Shown piece by piece: positions 25,586 through 37,600 of a DNA stretch of 64,000 nucleotides; the first letter of the stretch is position 1, and each line of letters starts with the position of its first letter. Source of the stretch: Triops longicaudatus (Eukaryota; Arthropoda; Branchiopoda; Notostraca; Triopsidae); NCBI GenBank assembly GCA_022885665.1, contig JAGQDJ010000043.1, positions 62,001 to 126,000 on the forward strand, given 5' to 3'. Both the position numbers and the translations under genes were made by a program. The notes beneath the pieces were generated by a model. That model did no database searches, was not told the origin of the DNA, and saw only the letters and a program-made list of their open reading frames with translations.

Positions 25586-28500
25586 AGAACATTGGTACAT
25601 CTTTGTGTTAGTTTTATTCGAGCATTAGGGTAAGTAAGCGTACCTAGAATTTCGGATCACAGTTTTGTTCAGTGAAAAAGCTTTGATTCTATCATTTTTC
25701 GTAGTCTCCTGTACGCAAGAACTAACAAAGTCATCTAGCTAAAACGTCGTCTTAATGACTGGATTATTGGCATCAATATTCCTGTTCAAATGAATGAATA
25801 TATTGCGTCATTGTTACTTTGAGGAGTCTATGATTGAATAGTTATTTTCATTGGATAAATGGGTGAATATTGTCCAAACCGAAAGAGCAGCGGGACCAGG
25901 ACAACTACGGACCAATTTGGAGACAAAATCGGACGTAACTGAAGTGATAAAGGGACGTGGAGTCGTACGGTAAAAACATCGCTTGAACCTTTTCGGGATG
26001 AGGGCCAATTCTGCTATAGAAAAGGTAATAATGCAAGTTTGAATATAAGAAAGTCATGAAGTACTCTTGTTGGGCAAAAATTTTAGTGTTTAACAATTCT
26101 ATCTGGTAAATAAATTTTCGGAAAGCAAGGAGATTCGCAATTGGGTCGTGCCATGCCACAGCAGACGAGGCGAATGCTTTTCCCAAGAATCGATGATAAT
26201 TAGGTCTCCTTAATGAGAAGATGAGCCCGTCTTCCCTTATTTTTCCTCCCACTTTCTGTGCCCGTGTAACTTTTTTGTTGTTAGCTTGTTGCCTCCATTC
26301 CCCAACTTAGCAACTTACTTTACTTGGCTTTCAACGCGGGGTTGAGGGGAAAAGCTCTTTTCTACTTCTTTTTTCCTTCTTTTTTTTTACAAAAGAGTGA
26401 GAGAAGGATTTCAGGTGATACGGGAGGAAGTATAAAGGTTAGGAGAGATGAGATGAAGATGAGGTGAAGTAGCTCGAGGGTTCATTACGAAGGCCACGGG
26501 CAGCAGCACACGTCACTGTCGTCGGATGCCAGGGCTACGATAACAGGGTCGTAATTAAAAGCCGTATATGCGATCGGGAGCACATACTGACGACTAGAGA
26601 GAAGCCCAAGGAACATAGATTATAAGGCCTCGCGGCTCCCAAACGCCCATGAAATTTACGGGCTCATCTTCCACCTTCATTAAAAGCCTTTACCCCAGCG
26701 CCTTTTCCTTGTACGGGGGTGGAAGGGGGCGTAAGAAGGGTAGAGGGATGAGTACAGGCGAGAAAGCCCCTCCTTATCGGTCCCGTGAAGTGCAGAATAG
26801 AAACATACACATATGGGACGGGAAGAACGGGCGAAAAGCGACAATCCCCCAAAGTTTCATCTTTTTAGGGTGTTAAGGGGGGAGAAAAAGGCTACGACGA
26901 GACAGTCGAGAGAGGAACGAGCAAACATCTTCTCTAGGACCTTAGCTCTCGATCCCTCGTTCTTGTTCTTAATCCAAAGGAGGATGAAATGAAAACTGAG
27001 AGAGGCTCGCCGGAATCTTGAACCAACAGGCGAAGGAATTTGCCAGAGAGAGAACCAGGCCGAAGGAGAAGGACAGGGAGTCGGAGTATGTGCCTGTTTT
27101 GTTGAGTTTGTTAGGCCCTGGCATTGTCTTCATCATCAGTGGAAATTAATTAGCAAGGTTTTGTTGTATTTGTTCTGTCTTAGCCTTACTGAGAGACGAG
27201 ATGTTTCTTTGGGTAGGAGGGAGGTTGAGGGTTTTGGAGAAGGTGAACAGGTAGGACACGCTTTTTCTTCTTTTGTGTTTCCGTTCCTTTGGGAATTAGT
27301 ATAATTATTCGACAGGAGTGGAATTTTTGGGCACTGAAAAATTGAAGAAGAAATGTTCCGTCATAAACGCGTCGGGATGCAGGTGGTAATAGGTTGAAAT
27401 TAGTCCAGACTTGCGATGACTGGTCGGATTGGAAAAGAAACTTTTGCTGCAGCATGAAAGAAGCTCGTTACGCAGTTTTTGTCTACAAGCCAAAAATTTC
27501 TGCAGTGGAAGTGCTCATCATAAAAACATTAAACAGTATAAAAAATTGGAGGGTTTTTAAGGGTACATGTTCATAAATGACATTATTGGTACCCGTTATT
27601 TCTACACAGAACAAAGTGACTTATTTGAGCTCAGAACGTTCAGAAGGCTACCACTGTGAAGTAATCATAGGGAATAAACAAGACTTTTTCCACGCGGAAA
27701 ATTACGAAGTACCTGTATTCTTTTGTCAGCTAGCCAAGCTCGTACGTGTGACATGCTTGGTTAGAAATATCGAAACCCACGCATTATACTTCTATATTTC
27801 TTTTCTCATTTTTAATAATACAATCAAACATTTACTTTTATTTACGTTTAATAACTATATACTCCTACGCAAAATTAAGCAGGTACCCTGACTTAATTCA
27901 CAGATTCATATAAGAATGTCTGCCTTTTGGAAATAACATTTCAACTGCATAGTCCAATACTCAAAATTGTGCTTGTTTGCTTAAGCCAAAGCTGAGTTGA
28001 GATATGTAAAGCGTCTGAATAAAAGAATTAACTAGGTAGTAGCCATATACAACACATAATTTACGCAACTGCTCTTATGTATCAATAGACTATAACGTAG
28101 GGAAGAAGAAAAATTAACGATAAGATCTTCACACAAAATTTATTAAAGCGTAGTGAAATTATGATTTCTCACCAGTTTCCAAGCTTACGTAGAAATCGAC
28201 AGATTTTTTAAAACTTACCAGCGTGTAAGAAAAAGGCAAAGATGTGAAAAGGCAGCATAACCTACAGCTTCCTGCCGAATTAGACTCCGTGAATGTAGGT
28301 TTACAAGACGCCCACAAAGATGTACGTATACTGCATTTCCAAAAATGACTGATTTATAAAAGACAATTTCGCACAAAAATTATGTTGCTTTATTTGCATG
28401 AGCTTACTTAAGTTGCAGATTTGAGTAATTTTATGAAAAAATTTTTATAATGCAACATATTTCATCACTAATTTTTTCGTCGAATTGCTCCGTTGTATTT

Positions 28501-28682
28501 GTTAGCTGCTCGTTATATTTTTCCACCAAAACTCATTTTTTATTATCCAAACTGGAGCTCTTAGTTGCTCTTTTCCAGAAAAAAACACAACTTGTTAACT
28601 CCGTAATCTCACAATTACTTTAACAAAAAAATCTACCCGAAAGAAAAATCCCCGCGCTTCGGCATCGCCGGAAAACCTAACA
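25586..28682. other. Gene-free DNA with purine-rich stretches
   Basis: No recognisable gene. About 26380-27080 is purine-rich with many GAGAG and GAAGGA words on the plus strand. About 27750-28560 is AT-rich. Some of this is likely upstream regulatory DNA of the RUNX gene, but no specific element can be named. Confidence 0.4.
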
Positions 28683-28849
28683 ATGATGAGATTCATTATA
28701 CTAGTTAACTCTGCACGAAGTACTGTGAAACCTTGCGACAAAAAGACAATCTGTAGTTTGAAGCACATATTAGGGAAAGAAATCGAGAAAAAAAGGAGGC
28801 GTGCACTGAGAAGCGTGAACCTTCCGTGCCTTCGGAGTACACTACCGTA

Positions 28850-29200
28850 CTTTATTTCGTGTATGGCTGTTCCCACCTCACTAAGGTGGGCTCTTTGGGG
28901 GGATGATACGACTTGTTCCATCCTTATGAGTATAGCCCTGTGTGGATGTACATCCACATCCGTGAGACGCACAACCAAGGGGAGGAATGAGTGCCGGAGA
29001 AAAGGGGCGTTGCAACGGACCACGCGGCGTCGACAGCGTCGGCCACAGGGGCAGACCTCAGCGGCGGCCGGCCGCGGCGGGTATACAACATGGAGTAGAT
29101 ATCGTAACGCAAAACCGGGAGCCCCCGGTATGATACGGTGGGCTTTGCGGGGCCATCTACTACTCCCGCACGCGCTTCCACTAAGGCGAGAAGCTCCGGT
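28850..29200 (+). promoter_or_regulatory. CpG-rich segment, candidate RUNX promoter / 5' UTR
   Basis: This stretch is clearly richer in G+C and CpG than its surroundings (for example CGGCGGCCGGCCGCGGCGGG near 29060-29080) and lies 0.3-0.6 kb upstream of the RUNX start codon. It has a small perfect hairpin, ACCGGG/CCCGGT, near 29116-29131. An ATG-initiated open frame of 174 codons (28683-29207) runs through it but shows no known domain. I read it as promoter or 5' leader by position only. Confidence 0.4.
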
Positions 29201-29484
29201 GCACTAAACTTTCAGCACTCAAACGAGACCGTTACTTGTACAATAACAGGGCAACAAGAACTTGAAGGCTTTTAACGTGGAGCTTCTTGTTCGTAGCGAA
29301 TCGCAACGTTAAACTGCCTCCACGGAAGTGAAGTTAAAAGGTTCTCGTGTTGAGTTTTTACATCAGATTCGCACAGGATTCACAAAGTGCTTGGTTTTAC
29401 GGTTCTGTCAGAAACGTGTTGTGGGAAGTCAGTGGTGAGGACTGTGGGGAGCAAGTTGCAGTGGAACCAACAAGACGGTGGACA

Positions 29485-32400
29485 ATGCCGGGACGCACCA
29501 GCAACAATTATAACAGTTCGTCAGGTGGACAGTTAGCACTGGGTTCAGATTTGATGCGAACGGGAAGTCCGGCGTTGGTGTGTTCTTCTTTGCCAAGCCA
29601 TTGGCGCTCGAACAAAACTTTGCCGACAGCTTTTCGAGTAGTGTGTCTCTCAGGGGTTGAAGACGGGACGTTGGTGACGCTCCGTGCTGGCAATGACGAA
29701 AATTGGTGCGCGGAATTGCGCAATGCCACGGCACTTGTCAAGAACCAAGTCGCAAAATTCAGCGATCTCCGATTTATTGGACGCTCAGGACGGGGTAAAA
29801 GTTTTACGCTCACCATCACCCTTGCCACTCAGCCACCACAAATAGCCACCGTCAACAAAGCCATCAAAGTGACCGTCGATGGACCACGAGAACCACGATC
29901 CAAAACTCGTAAGTTCAACCGCTTTGTTCTCAACTACAAATAAAACCCGATTTAAACGCTCAGCGTAGAAACCTTTATTTTTACTGAGGTTAATTTGCAC
30001 CTTCTTTAGATCGAATGAGTACGAATATTATTAACGTGAACTATGAATTTTAATTAGTATATCAGAAATGCATTAACGTAAGTTTATAGAAGTATTATAA
30101 TACTCCGCGGAAAAATACATCCCTTATTTTTACTCATGTAACGCTGACGTGATAACTCAAGCGTGTCCTATCTTCTACTCAATAGAAACTGTTTTTAGAC
30201 AATAATGGAAATGGAAATCTAATCGTTTACACCTAAGACGAAATATCCTGTCAAATTAAGTTAAAAAAATACGTATTGAACAAAAAAATAGATCGAAAGG
30301 AAATAAGAACACTAAAGTGACAGAACCGAGTCACGAAGTTCTACTTGTTATATGGTCATCCACTAAGTTCTAAGTTCCAAATACGGGGCTCTTAATGTTT
30401 TACAGCATATAGGACAACCCATCGCTTAATGCTTAAAGTACAGTGCTGGGGTATTTGCATGTTACATGTCGTACAAGACTTCCCTCCTTACCATCTTTAC
30501 CCACAAATAGGGTTTCCTAACGTTCAGGTGTTGTTCCTTAGATTAAACCATGGGGTAGGTTTGATATATTCGTTGAGGGTAAGGGGAAATAGTGAAGAGC
30601 CATGTGAGTGTAACTCAAAACTGCTTAAGTATGAGGTAAACTTATACTCTTTCTTAATGCGTTTGGCGACCAGCAGATCGTCTTGAGAAGGGGTAGTGGG
30701 AGGCATAGACGGGAAGAATTGGTAAATAGAAACCTTACAAATCTTCCCGAAAAGTTGCGTTCCAGATCAAAGATTCTCTACGACTTCAATTAATTCCTAT
30801 AGCGTTATAATCTCCCCATCAGATTAAAAGCGAGCTTCTCGTAAGGCGAATAGTTAGAAGTCTTACGGTCTTCTAAGAAACAGAACATTTTAAGTTGTCT
30901 TGCTATAAGAATAATTTCCATTTTTGTACGTCTTCCCATGCCAAACGTGTCTTATATGAAGATGATGCAGATGTATGATGATGTATGATGTTTTCTCTAA
31001 ATCTGCTTTCTAATCGTAAATAGAAAATAATGCATAACTTTTTTGTTAACTTTGATTTGTGGTGACGACCGTTTTACTGCAAAAGGCGCAAGCGTACGCG
31101 GGTAGCTAATAAAAAAAAGCCAATAAAGAAATACGTTAATGTTTTGAAGATATTTTGTAAAATTTTTATCAAGAATTCTAATGTAGCGACTGCTCAGAAT
31201 CAAAGCTAAATGAAGCCAGAGTTTGAATTCAATAAATAAATATCAGCAGTGACTTCTCCTGAATGGTAAAAGAAATAATTTGACATTCATGAGGCGAATT
31301 TCACTGCTCCAATAATAAAAAATGTGTGAAATTTATTAGAAAATTATCGGCTGATATTACATTTGCTATAATTTCATTTTAAAATATGTATATGTATTTT
31401 ATCAAGACTCAGAAGTTCAGAACAAAACTGGGTCACGAATTGTTTTAAAAAATATTTAGCTATAGCGTGACTCCTCATTGGTTGCTTTAATCCACATATT
31501 TCTATCGCTTTGTCAAAAGTAACTGAAATTGAGCGCTGAAAAGTATTAGTGAATTGCGCAACACAAATCTCACATAAATTCATTTTGGAAACAAAAGGTT
31601 GTATATGAATAGTAGTAAAAAAAAAGAGTCACGTGGTTTTAGTTAGGGTGTAGTCCAGGTTGAACATTATAAATACACATGCTACCGGTCAGGAAACTTA
31701 TTATGGTTTATTTTGATGGGGAGGGGGGAGCTTTATTAGATAGGGAAAGAAGTCATGTTGCTGTTCACATCGTCGCCCAGCGTGAACTCTTACTACGGTG
31801 CCAAGTCCGCTCCACTAAAACTGGAAAGCAAAAAAAGAAAATAATAAATAAAGAAATAAGGACTATTTAAGAGGGACATAAGGTGGAGAGTTACGGGTGA
31901 TGCGAGTTGAGTTTTTTTTACGCAAAAAACTACCTTAGAAGGTAAAAATAGAAAGGGATTCCGTAGTGGTTGGACGCCAGCTGAGTTATAACCGTGAAAG
32001 ATGGGTTTGCGAGTTCTGAGCACCGAAGATTAGGCTTTGTTTTCTAAGACCAGGTTTTGACTTCGCGCTTTAACACCTCAGCGGTAGCACACATCTACCA
32101 ACAGCTTGAGCTCTGACACCTTTTTTTCCCCCTCCTTCGTTTAACTCTAGCTTTGTGGATCTACATTCATTCTATTCACTCGAGTTGCTTTACCCCCCCC
32201 CCCCCCCAAGACTTCCCAAAAAGCATCAGGGAACTTCCGCTTCGTGGTTGACGGCCCAGACCGTCACTAATATGGTTATGACAAGTCATTTTGCATACAC
32301 CAAGCTTCTCTCACACACTTAATATAACACCCCATACTGCTTTGGTTCAAGACACAAGATTTGTTTCTCAATTAAACACAAACACCGAGAGAAGAGTTTG

Positions 32401-33939
32401 TTTTTAAACTGTAACTCTCTTATTATGGTATTTTTTATATTTTTGTTCAGGTCATTCGCCGTTCTTACCGCTCGGATTTGGGAATCGCTGTGGATTAGGA
32501 TTCGCCAATCATTTACCGCTAGACCTGGCAGGATCTCTTGCCCTCAAGATGAGCGCTCCATCGTGCAGAGGTAAGGCGCCGCTCCTTTCGCGGTAATTAA
32601 TTGAGGTATTTCCAAGTGAGTGAAGTAAATGGTATACAGGATCTTAGACGTGGGTTAAGTTTAAAATTACCTTTTTTTCACGTAGTTGTTTGCTTGAGTT
32701 AAAGGCGTAATCTTTTTAGTCAGTTTTGGAAAGCAGAAGCGTTAAGCCACCAGCGAAGTGTAAAGTAATAAGACCCTTCCGCAAAAAAGGCGTTGTGTTC
32801 TTCCTTACAGCAACTGCTACAGAGCACAACAAATCTGTAGCAGTTTATGAAGTATTAGACCGAGAATTTGGCATGTTTCGCATGAGATCTGTTGTTTTAA
32901 TGCCGCCCTTAGAGTTTACTTCTTGGCTTGTAAACCTCCGTTTCCTGCATTCGGGAACTCAAGTCTCCTTTATAGAAGTGTATAAAAGAAGTACAACAAA
33001 TTCAAGCGTAATTTCCCATTTTTTCCACAAGGTTTGGGTGGGCCGTTCGAACTGGGTTTATCGAATCCGTGGACCGCCTACCGTGCATTCGGTAGCAATG
33101 GCGGTCTTGCTAATCAACCGTACCTGAGTAATAATTCTACTTCTGCCGTTTCTTCAAACTGGGACGTCAATTCGTTAGCAGGTTTGCTCGAACTTTACTG
33201 CAGAGTCCCTTTTTCACTCCGCTGACTTTCTTTTTTTCTATTGTTCTTTAAACAAAAAGCTGTGCGATCCAGTGTATCAGATGGAACAAGTCAACGTTCG
33301 AGCGACGATTCTCACCCACACCCGTTGCGTTCCTCGACGCAGATTTATCCCGGTCACGGGGCCAGCACCAGTCAAGCCACGTTAACCAGTTCTGCAATGA
33401 CGGGAACCGGATCTTCGTTAGGACTGCAACTCAACAATGCGCAAATGGACTCTTTCGCCAGGTTGTCAGCCGGCAACAATATGTTTCTCAATTCACCGTC
33501 GTGGCTCCAGACCTCAGCGTTACTTTACTCCCAGCTTTACTCTCAGATTAACATGTCGGGCTGGCCAAACCCTCACCTCCCCTTACCACACTTACCACCT
33601 CATTTGCCAGTAGCAGTCACCTCCGCTTCTTCTGTCACTACTAACGTATCATCCTTACCCAGTCTGCATGTCAGTGCACTGAAAAGCACGCCTGGTTCCA
33701 GTGAAGGAGACGCTAATCCTACGACATCGCATTCCGAGTCAGAAGAACCTTTGGAACTCGATGCAGCGGACCGCTCCGTGTCGCGGTGTTCGAGCCAGCG
33801 TTCCGCCAGCTCAGCATCAGATCGAGAGGAAGGACGATCAGCCGAACCTGAAGACCACGACTCCGCCGTATCTTCGTCATCTCCTGTTTCAAGTCACCTT
33901 CGTCCTAACAAAGCTACTCATGTCTGGAGACCGTATTAA
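29485..33939 (+). CDS. Runx: RUNX (runt-domain) transcription factor, plus-strand paralogue
   Basis: Four exons, 29485-29908, 32451-32570, 33032-33181 and 33260-33939, all joined in phase 1, giving 457 aa. The runt domain (about residues 22-141) lies whole in exon 1. It binds DNA as a heterodimer with CBF-beta/Brother. It keeps the residues equivalent to RUNX1 R80 and K83 (HWRSNKTLP), R135, R139 and R142 (LRFIGRSGRGKS), and K167, T169, D171, R174 and R177 (KVTVDGPREPR). The C-terminus is VWRPY, the Groucho/TLE co-repressor motif. The last exon is Ser-rich and acidic. Introns are 2542, 461 and 78 nt. The first ATG in frame is 29485, but the frame is open upstream to 29338 behind possible acceptors, so a longer N-terminus from a distal exon is possible. 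It cannot be assigned to runt, lozenge, RunxA or RunxB. Confidence 0.96.
32193..32207. repeat. Poly-C tract (C15)
   Basis: Uninterrupted run of 15 C residues inside intron 1 of the plus-strand RUNX gene. Length is likely variable between individuals or sequencing runs. Confidence 0.9.
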
Positions 33940-34489
33940 CGATTTCCCCATAGGACCTTTCCAAAGCTGTAACATTATATAGAAAGCAAATTTTAAGTAC
34001 AGTGTAAAGATGCCCTATACATGTTCCTCGTATGATGGGGAACCATTGTTTCCTTTCCTTTTGCAAGAATTCCATTGAGTTCCTCATTATATTTCCCAAG
34101 TGGCGTTCCTCTTAGAGTCATCCCTTGTGTGTTAACAAAGACAAATACAAGTTGACTTGGTGTCAGTACCACCAGCAAAAATTGTACCCCTGTTGTGTTA
34201 TTTCCGTGCTCGGTGTGTGACAAATTACCCGATTCGGGTAAACTTAGAATTGGAATGAATAGAAATTAGACTTTCATTGTTTAACTTATCTTTTTAAACA
34301 GATTCAGAGCCTAATTGTGACGACAGTTATGCACTTTCTATTAGTACCCGTACCGAACTCAAGATGCTCATCGAAAGTATATAATAGGGAAAAAAATGAC
34401 GTGCTAGGTAACGTGCGTGCGTATTGAGTACTTACAGAATACTCGAAGTCGGAGCAGTACCCAGGGTTTTGGGTGGAATCTTCCTTATG

Positions 34490-34491
<2 letters not shown>

Positions 34492-34569
<78 letters not shown>

Positions 34570-34589
34570 TTTTTTTTTTTTTTTTNNNN

Positions 34590-34645
<56 letters not shown>
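34492..34645. repeat. Poly-T tract with an N gap
   Basis: About 154 nt of T interrupted by one G at 34569 and four N at 34586-34589. It lies about 550 nt after the RUNX stop codon. It may be the A tail of a minus-strand retroposon, or a collapsed or mis-joined assembly position. The N bases show the assembler could not resolve it. Confidence 0.95.
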
Positions 34646-34648
<3 letters not shown>

Positions 34649-37600
34649 TTTTGCCTGTGCTTACCATTAGAAAGTTTGCATTTCAGTGATGGTGGGGGGT
34701 GCCCCTATAACTCACTGGGTACGAGGGTGCCTGAAGTTCTTCAAGAAAAAGTGGAAGAAAAACACTATAACAATTTTATAGTAATTTAAAGATAAGCAAA
34801 ATTAATATCCAAAATTTTTTCAAATTTATTACCTTCAGAAACTAAGAAAAAAACATTCACTTGATCACTCGAAAACTACGTTGTTAGTGTTGAATTCCCT
34901 TTCGGCTGAATATTTGCTCCTAAGCTGCCAAATTTTTACCCTATTACTTCAAAGGCTATTAGGGTTTAAACCGCTAGTCTTAATCACTAGGTAATTTCTA
35001 GAAGATATTTCTGTAACATTTTCCAGTTGTTACGATTCCGCAATAGAGGTAAGGCTCTTCTAAGCTCGCGCTGTGTGGTTTTAGGGTAACGAAGATGATC
35101 TGGCTACACAACTAGCGTGTATTAACAAGGCACTGCTGTACTCAATACTTCATTGTGTGAAGTCCTCGAAGGTAACGAGGTTTCAGACAATACTAAAAAG
35201 AGGATAAGAAGTGCCGAGATCTTGATGAGCTACGCAATTAAGAACGTGATGAAAGTCGACTAGGGTAATTGTTGAAAGCCACGTGCCCATTATCCAACCG
35301 TCCAACAGAATCGTATCGTGGGGATGACACAACAAATTGAGCCAACGCTCATTTCTCCCAGCGAGGAATGCGTATCACTAGAGTAACGAAAGAAACAGAA
35401 AAGAAACAAAGCGACTGTTGGGTACAACAGAAGCATGCCCGTATTGTGCCTTTTAAAAGTGTGAAGAGCCCTCATTTGCGTGGCCAAGTGACATGAATGA
35501 GGTTCGAAGATCTCAACTTGGCTGTGTTACCTTACTGAGTACGCAATTCTTCATGAACTTTGCAACTTCAGTCTCCTAGAGTACTCCAAGGGGTAAAAAC
35601 TTTCTCAGTCGCACCCTCAAAAAGGGTTGGTAACACGGAGATGAGTAGGAAGTCTGTAACATTCATTGGGTAGGTTATGTTACTTATTGTTGCGGGCCAA
35701 CGACCAAGTTCTCCTCAAACTCCGACGGCTTTCCGCTTTGCGTCTTGAATACAACTCCCCAAACAGTAGATGTGTGTAGAAAATGGGGATGCCAGCGAAG
35801 TTTTTGTATCATTTACTACAGCTACTTGCAAAGGCCTGAAAGAGTACCATCACCCCGGGTCGTAGTTTTCAAATTGGACAGGAAGAGGTCATGTAAACAA
35901 ATTGCAGCGGCTTTCATCTTCTTTTTGGGTGTCCGTAACAACGTGGGAGGGAAGAAAGAAGCTAAAAGTTTTCATAAAACGGAGCCCGCTAGAATTATCA
36001 AGCCTGATCTTTCTTTCTCAACCACCTTGCCACCTCCTCTAGTCCTCTTTTCGTTCGTGGGAGGGAAGGGTGGCTTGTTGTGAATAGCCTCTAACGAAGA
36101 GGTCTTTTCTCGTGCTTCCTAGCAAGGTTTATTGGCTGTAAGTTGCTTGCTCGAGCACTTTCTTATAAGTTTCTTCCTTGTGAATCCTAACTTCGCTTCG
36201 ACCTTCCCTCAACCTCACCCTTTCCTCCCGTTCTTTCTAGCTTTGTCGAGGACTCCGCAGCTTCCGCAGTGATATGCAATCATGTCTTCTTTGTCTTACA
36301 CGCGAAAGGTTAGCTTTTAGTCACAATATTTGTAAGACATACTTTCTGTAGGCCGCTGGGGAAAATTGAATGGTGCTATTGTTAGGTAATCTTGGTGAAA
36401 TAACACCTCGATTTGTTGCTGGGAATTTGTACAAGTCATACATGCTTCCTTGCTGTACATCATCCCACGTCCACAAAAGCGCGCTAGAATTCTCGCTTTT
36501 AAAGAGTGGAGATAAAAACCTAGCGGGGAATATAGTTTAGTAGCACGCCTGGTTCGTAGAGCAATTTGTGGATACTCTACACCAGGCAAGGATACATTTG
36601 AAGCTGACGTTTGTAGTGTGAGCTAATAGCTGGCTACAAACTTTAAATATCTCTGAGCTTCATGGTAGAGAATTATCCGTATTACGCCTGCAGAGTGTAT
36701 TTCTCCTCATTTCTGCAGATGTTCGCATTTATTTCAATTTATTTTTATTATCGCCCATAATTTAATAAGACTTGAATAATAGCTACACGAGCAACTAACG
36801 AATGCACGAGTACCAAAAGTTAGTTTTCCAGTAAAACCGATTATATGAATTCTGTAACCGACTTTGGCAACCTGTTGGACGAGCTTTAGTTTGGCTTTGT
36901 TTGAATAGTTACTTTCTGTAGTAGCTAATGTTGGGAAGATTTGAACAAAAACTGGGGAAATACACCATGAGCAAGATTCTCTTGTTTTAAGAGATTATAG
37001 TAAGGGTTTTAACAAGTACTCCAGGAAGAAAAACAAAAATTTTACGACACTTTGGCTTTTTATAGCCCTACCCCGACGTCGCTGGTATGGTTCTTCCGCA
37101 AAAGACATACACTACACCAGCTTTTACGACCTGGTTCTCAATTTTGGACGCCCGCATCAACCTTGATGCAGCACTGTATTACTCGGGAGAACTTCTCTTC
37201 TCCTGCTTACCATCCTGGATAATCTTCTTTTCCTCGGGTCTCTGAACATGGGTATTTTTTATTAACGCTCTCATTCATAAACGTAGATGTGTTATATGTG
37301 TGAGGGGTTATGCACCACGCTCCTTCATCCTGACTTCTTTTTTCCCTCGTCGAGGTGTTGAGGCGAAATGGGATTAAGAAACAATTTGGGGAGCATCCTT
37401 CTGACAATTTTCTCCTTTTTTTCTCTCTGTCTTACAAGAGAACACAAAGAATGAGGAAGAATAAAAAGAGAAGCTCGTTTAGAGAGAGAGAGAAAAAAAG
37501 ACGGAACTGCTGTTGGCGTCCTGATATACACAGCATCAATTTAGAGAGGTGAAAAGGGAATTTTGGGCGAGGGAGTCAAAGACAATGGCACGGCGTAACT

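Noticed and set aside
25987..26020. Minus-strand IGPHPEKVQAM, similar to a Ty3/gypsy polymerase motif
   Set aside because: Only about 11 residues match and nothing convincing continues on either side. A translated search would settle it.
28595..29023. 142-codon minus frame in the CpG-rich segment
   Set aside because: Starts with GTG and is antisense to the candidate RUNX leader; no domain.
32726..33127. 133-codon frame in intron 2 of the plus-strand RUNX gene
   Set aside because: Starts with TTG, overlaps RUNX exon 3 in another frame, and the exon model without it stays in phase.
34417..34789. Poly-phenylalanine frames
   Set aside because: Translation of the poly-T tract containing N bases; an artefact.
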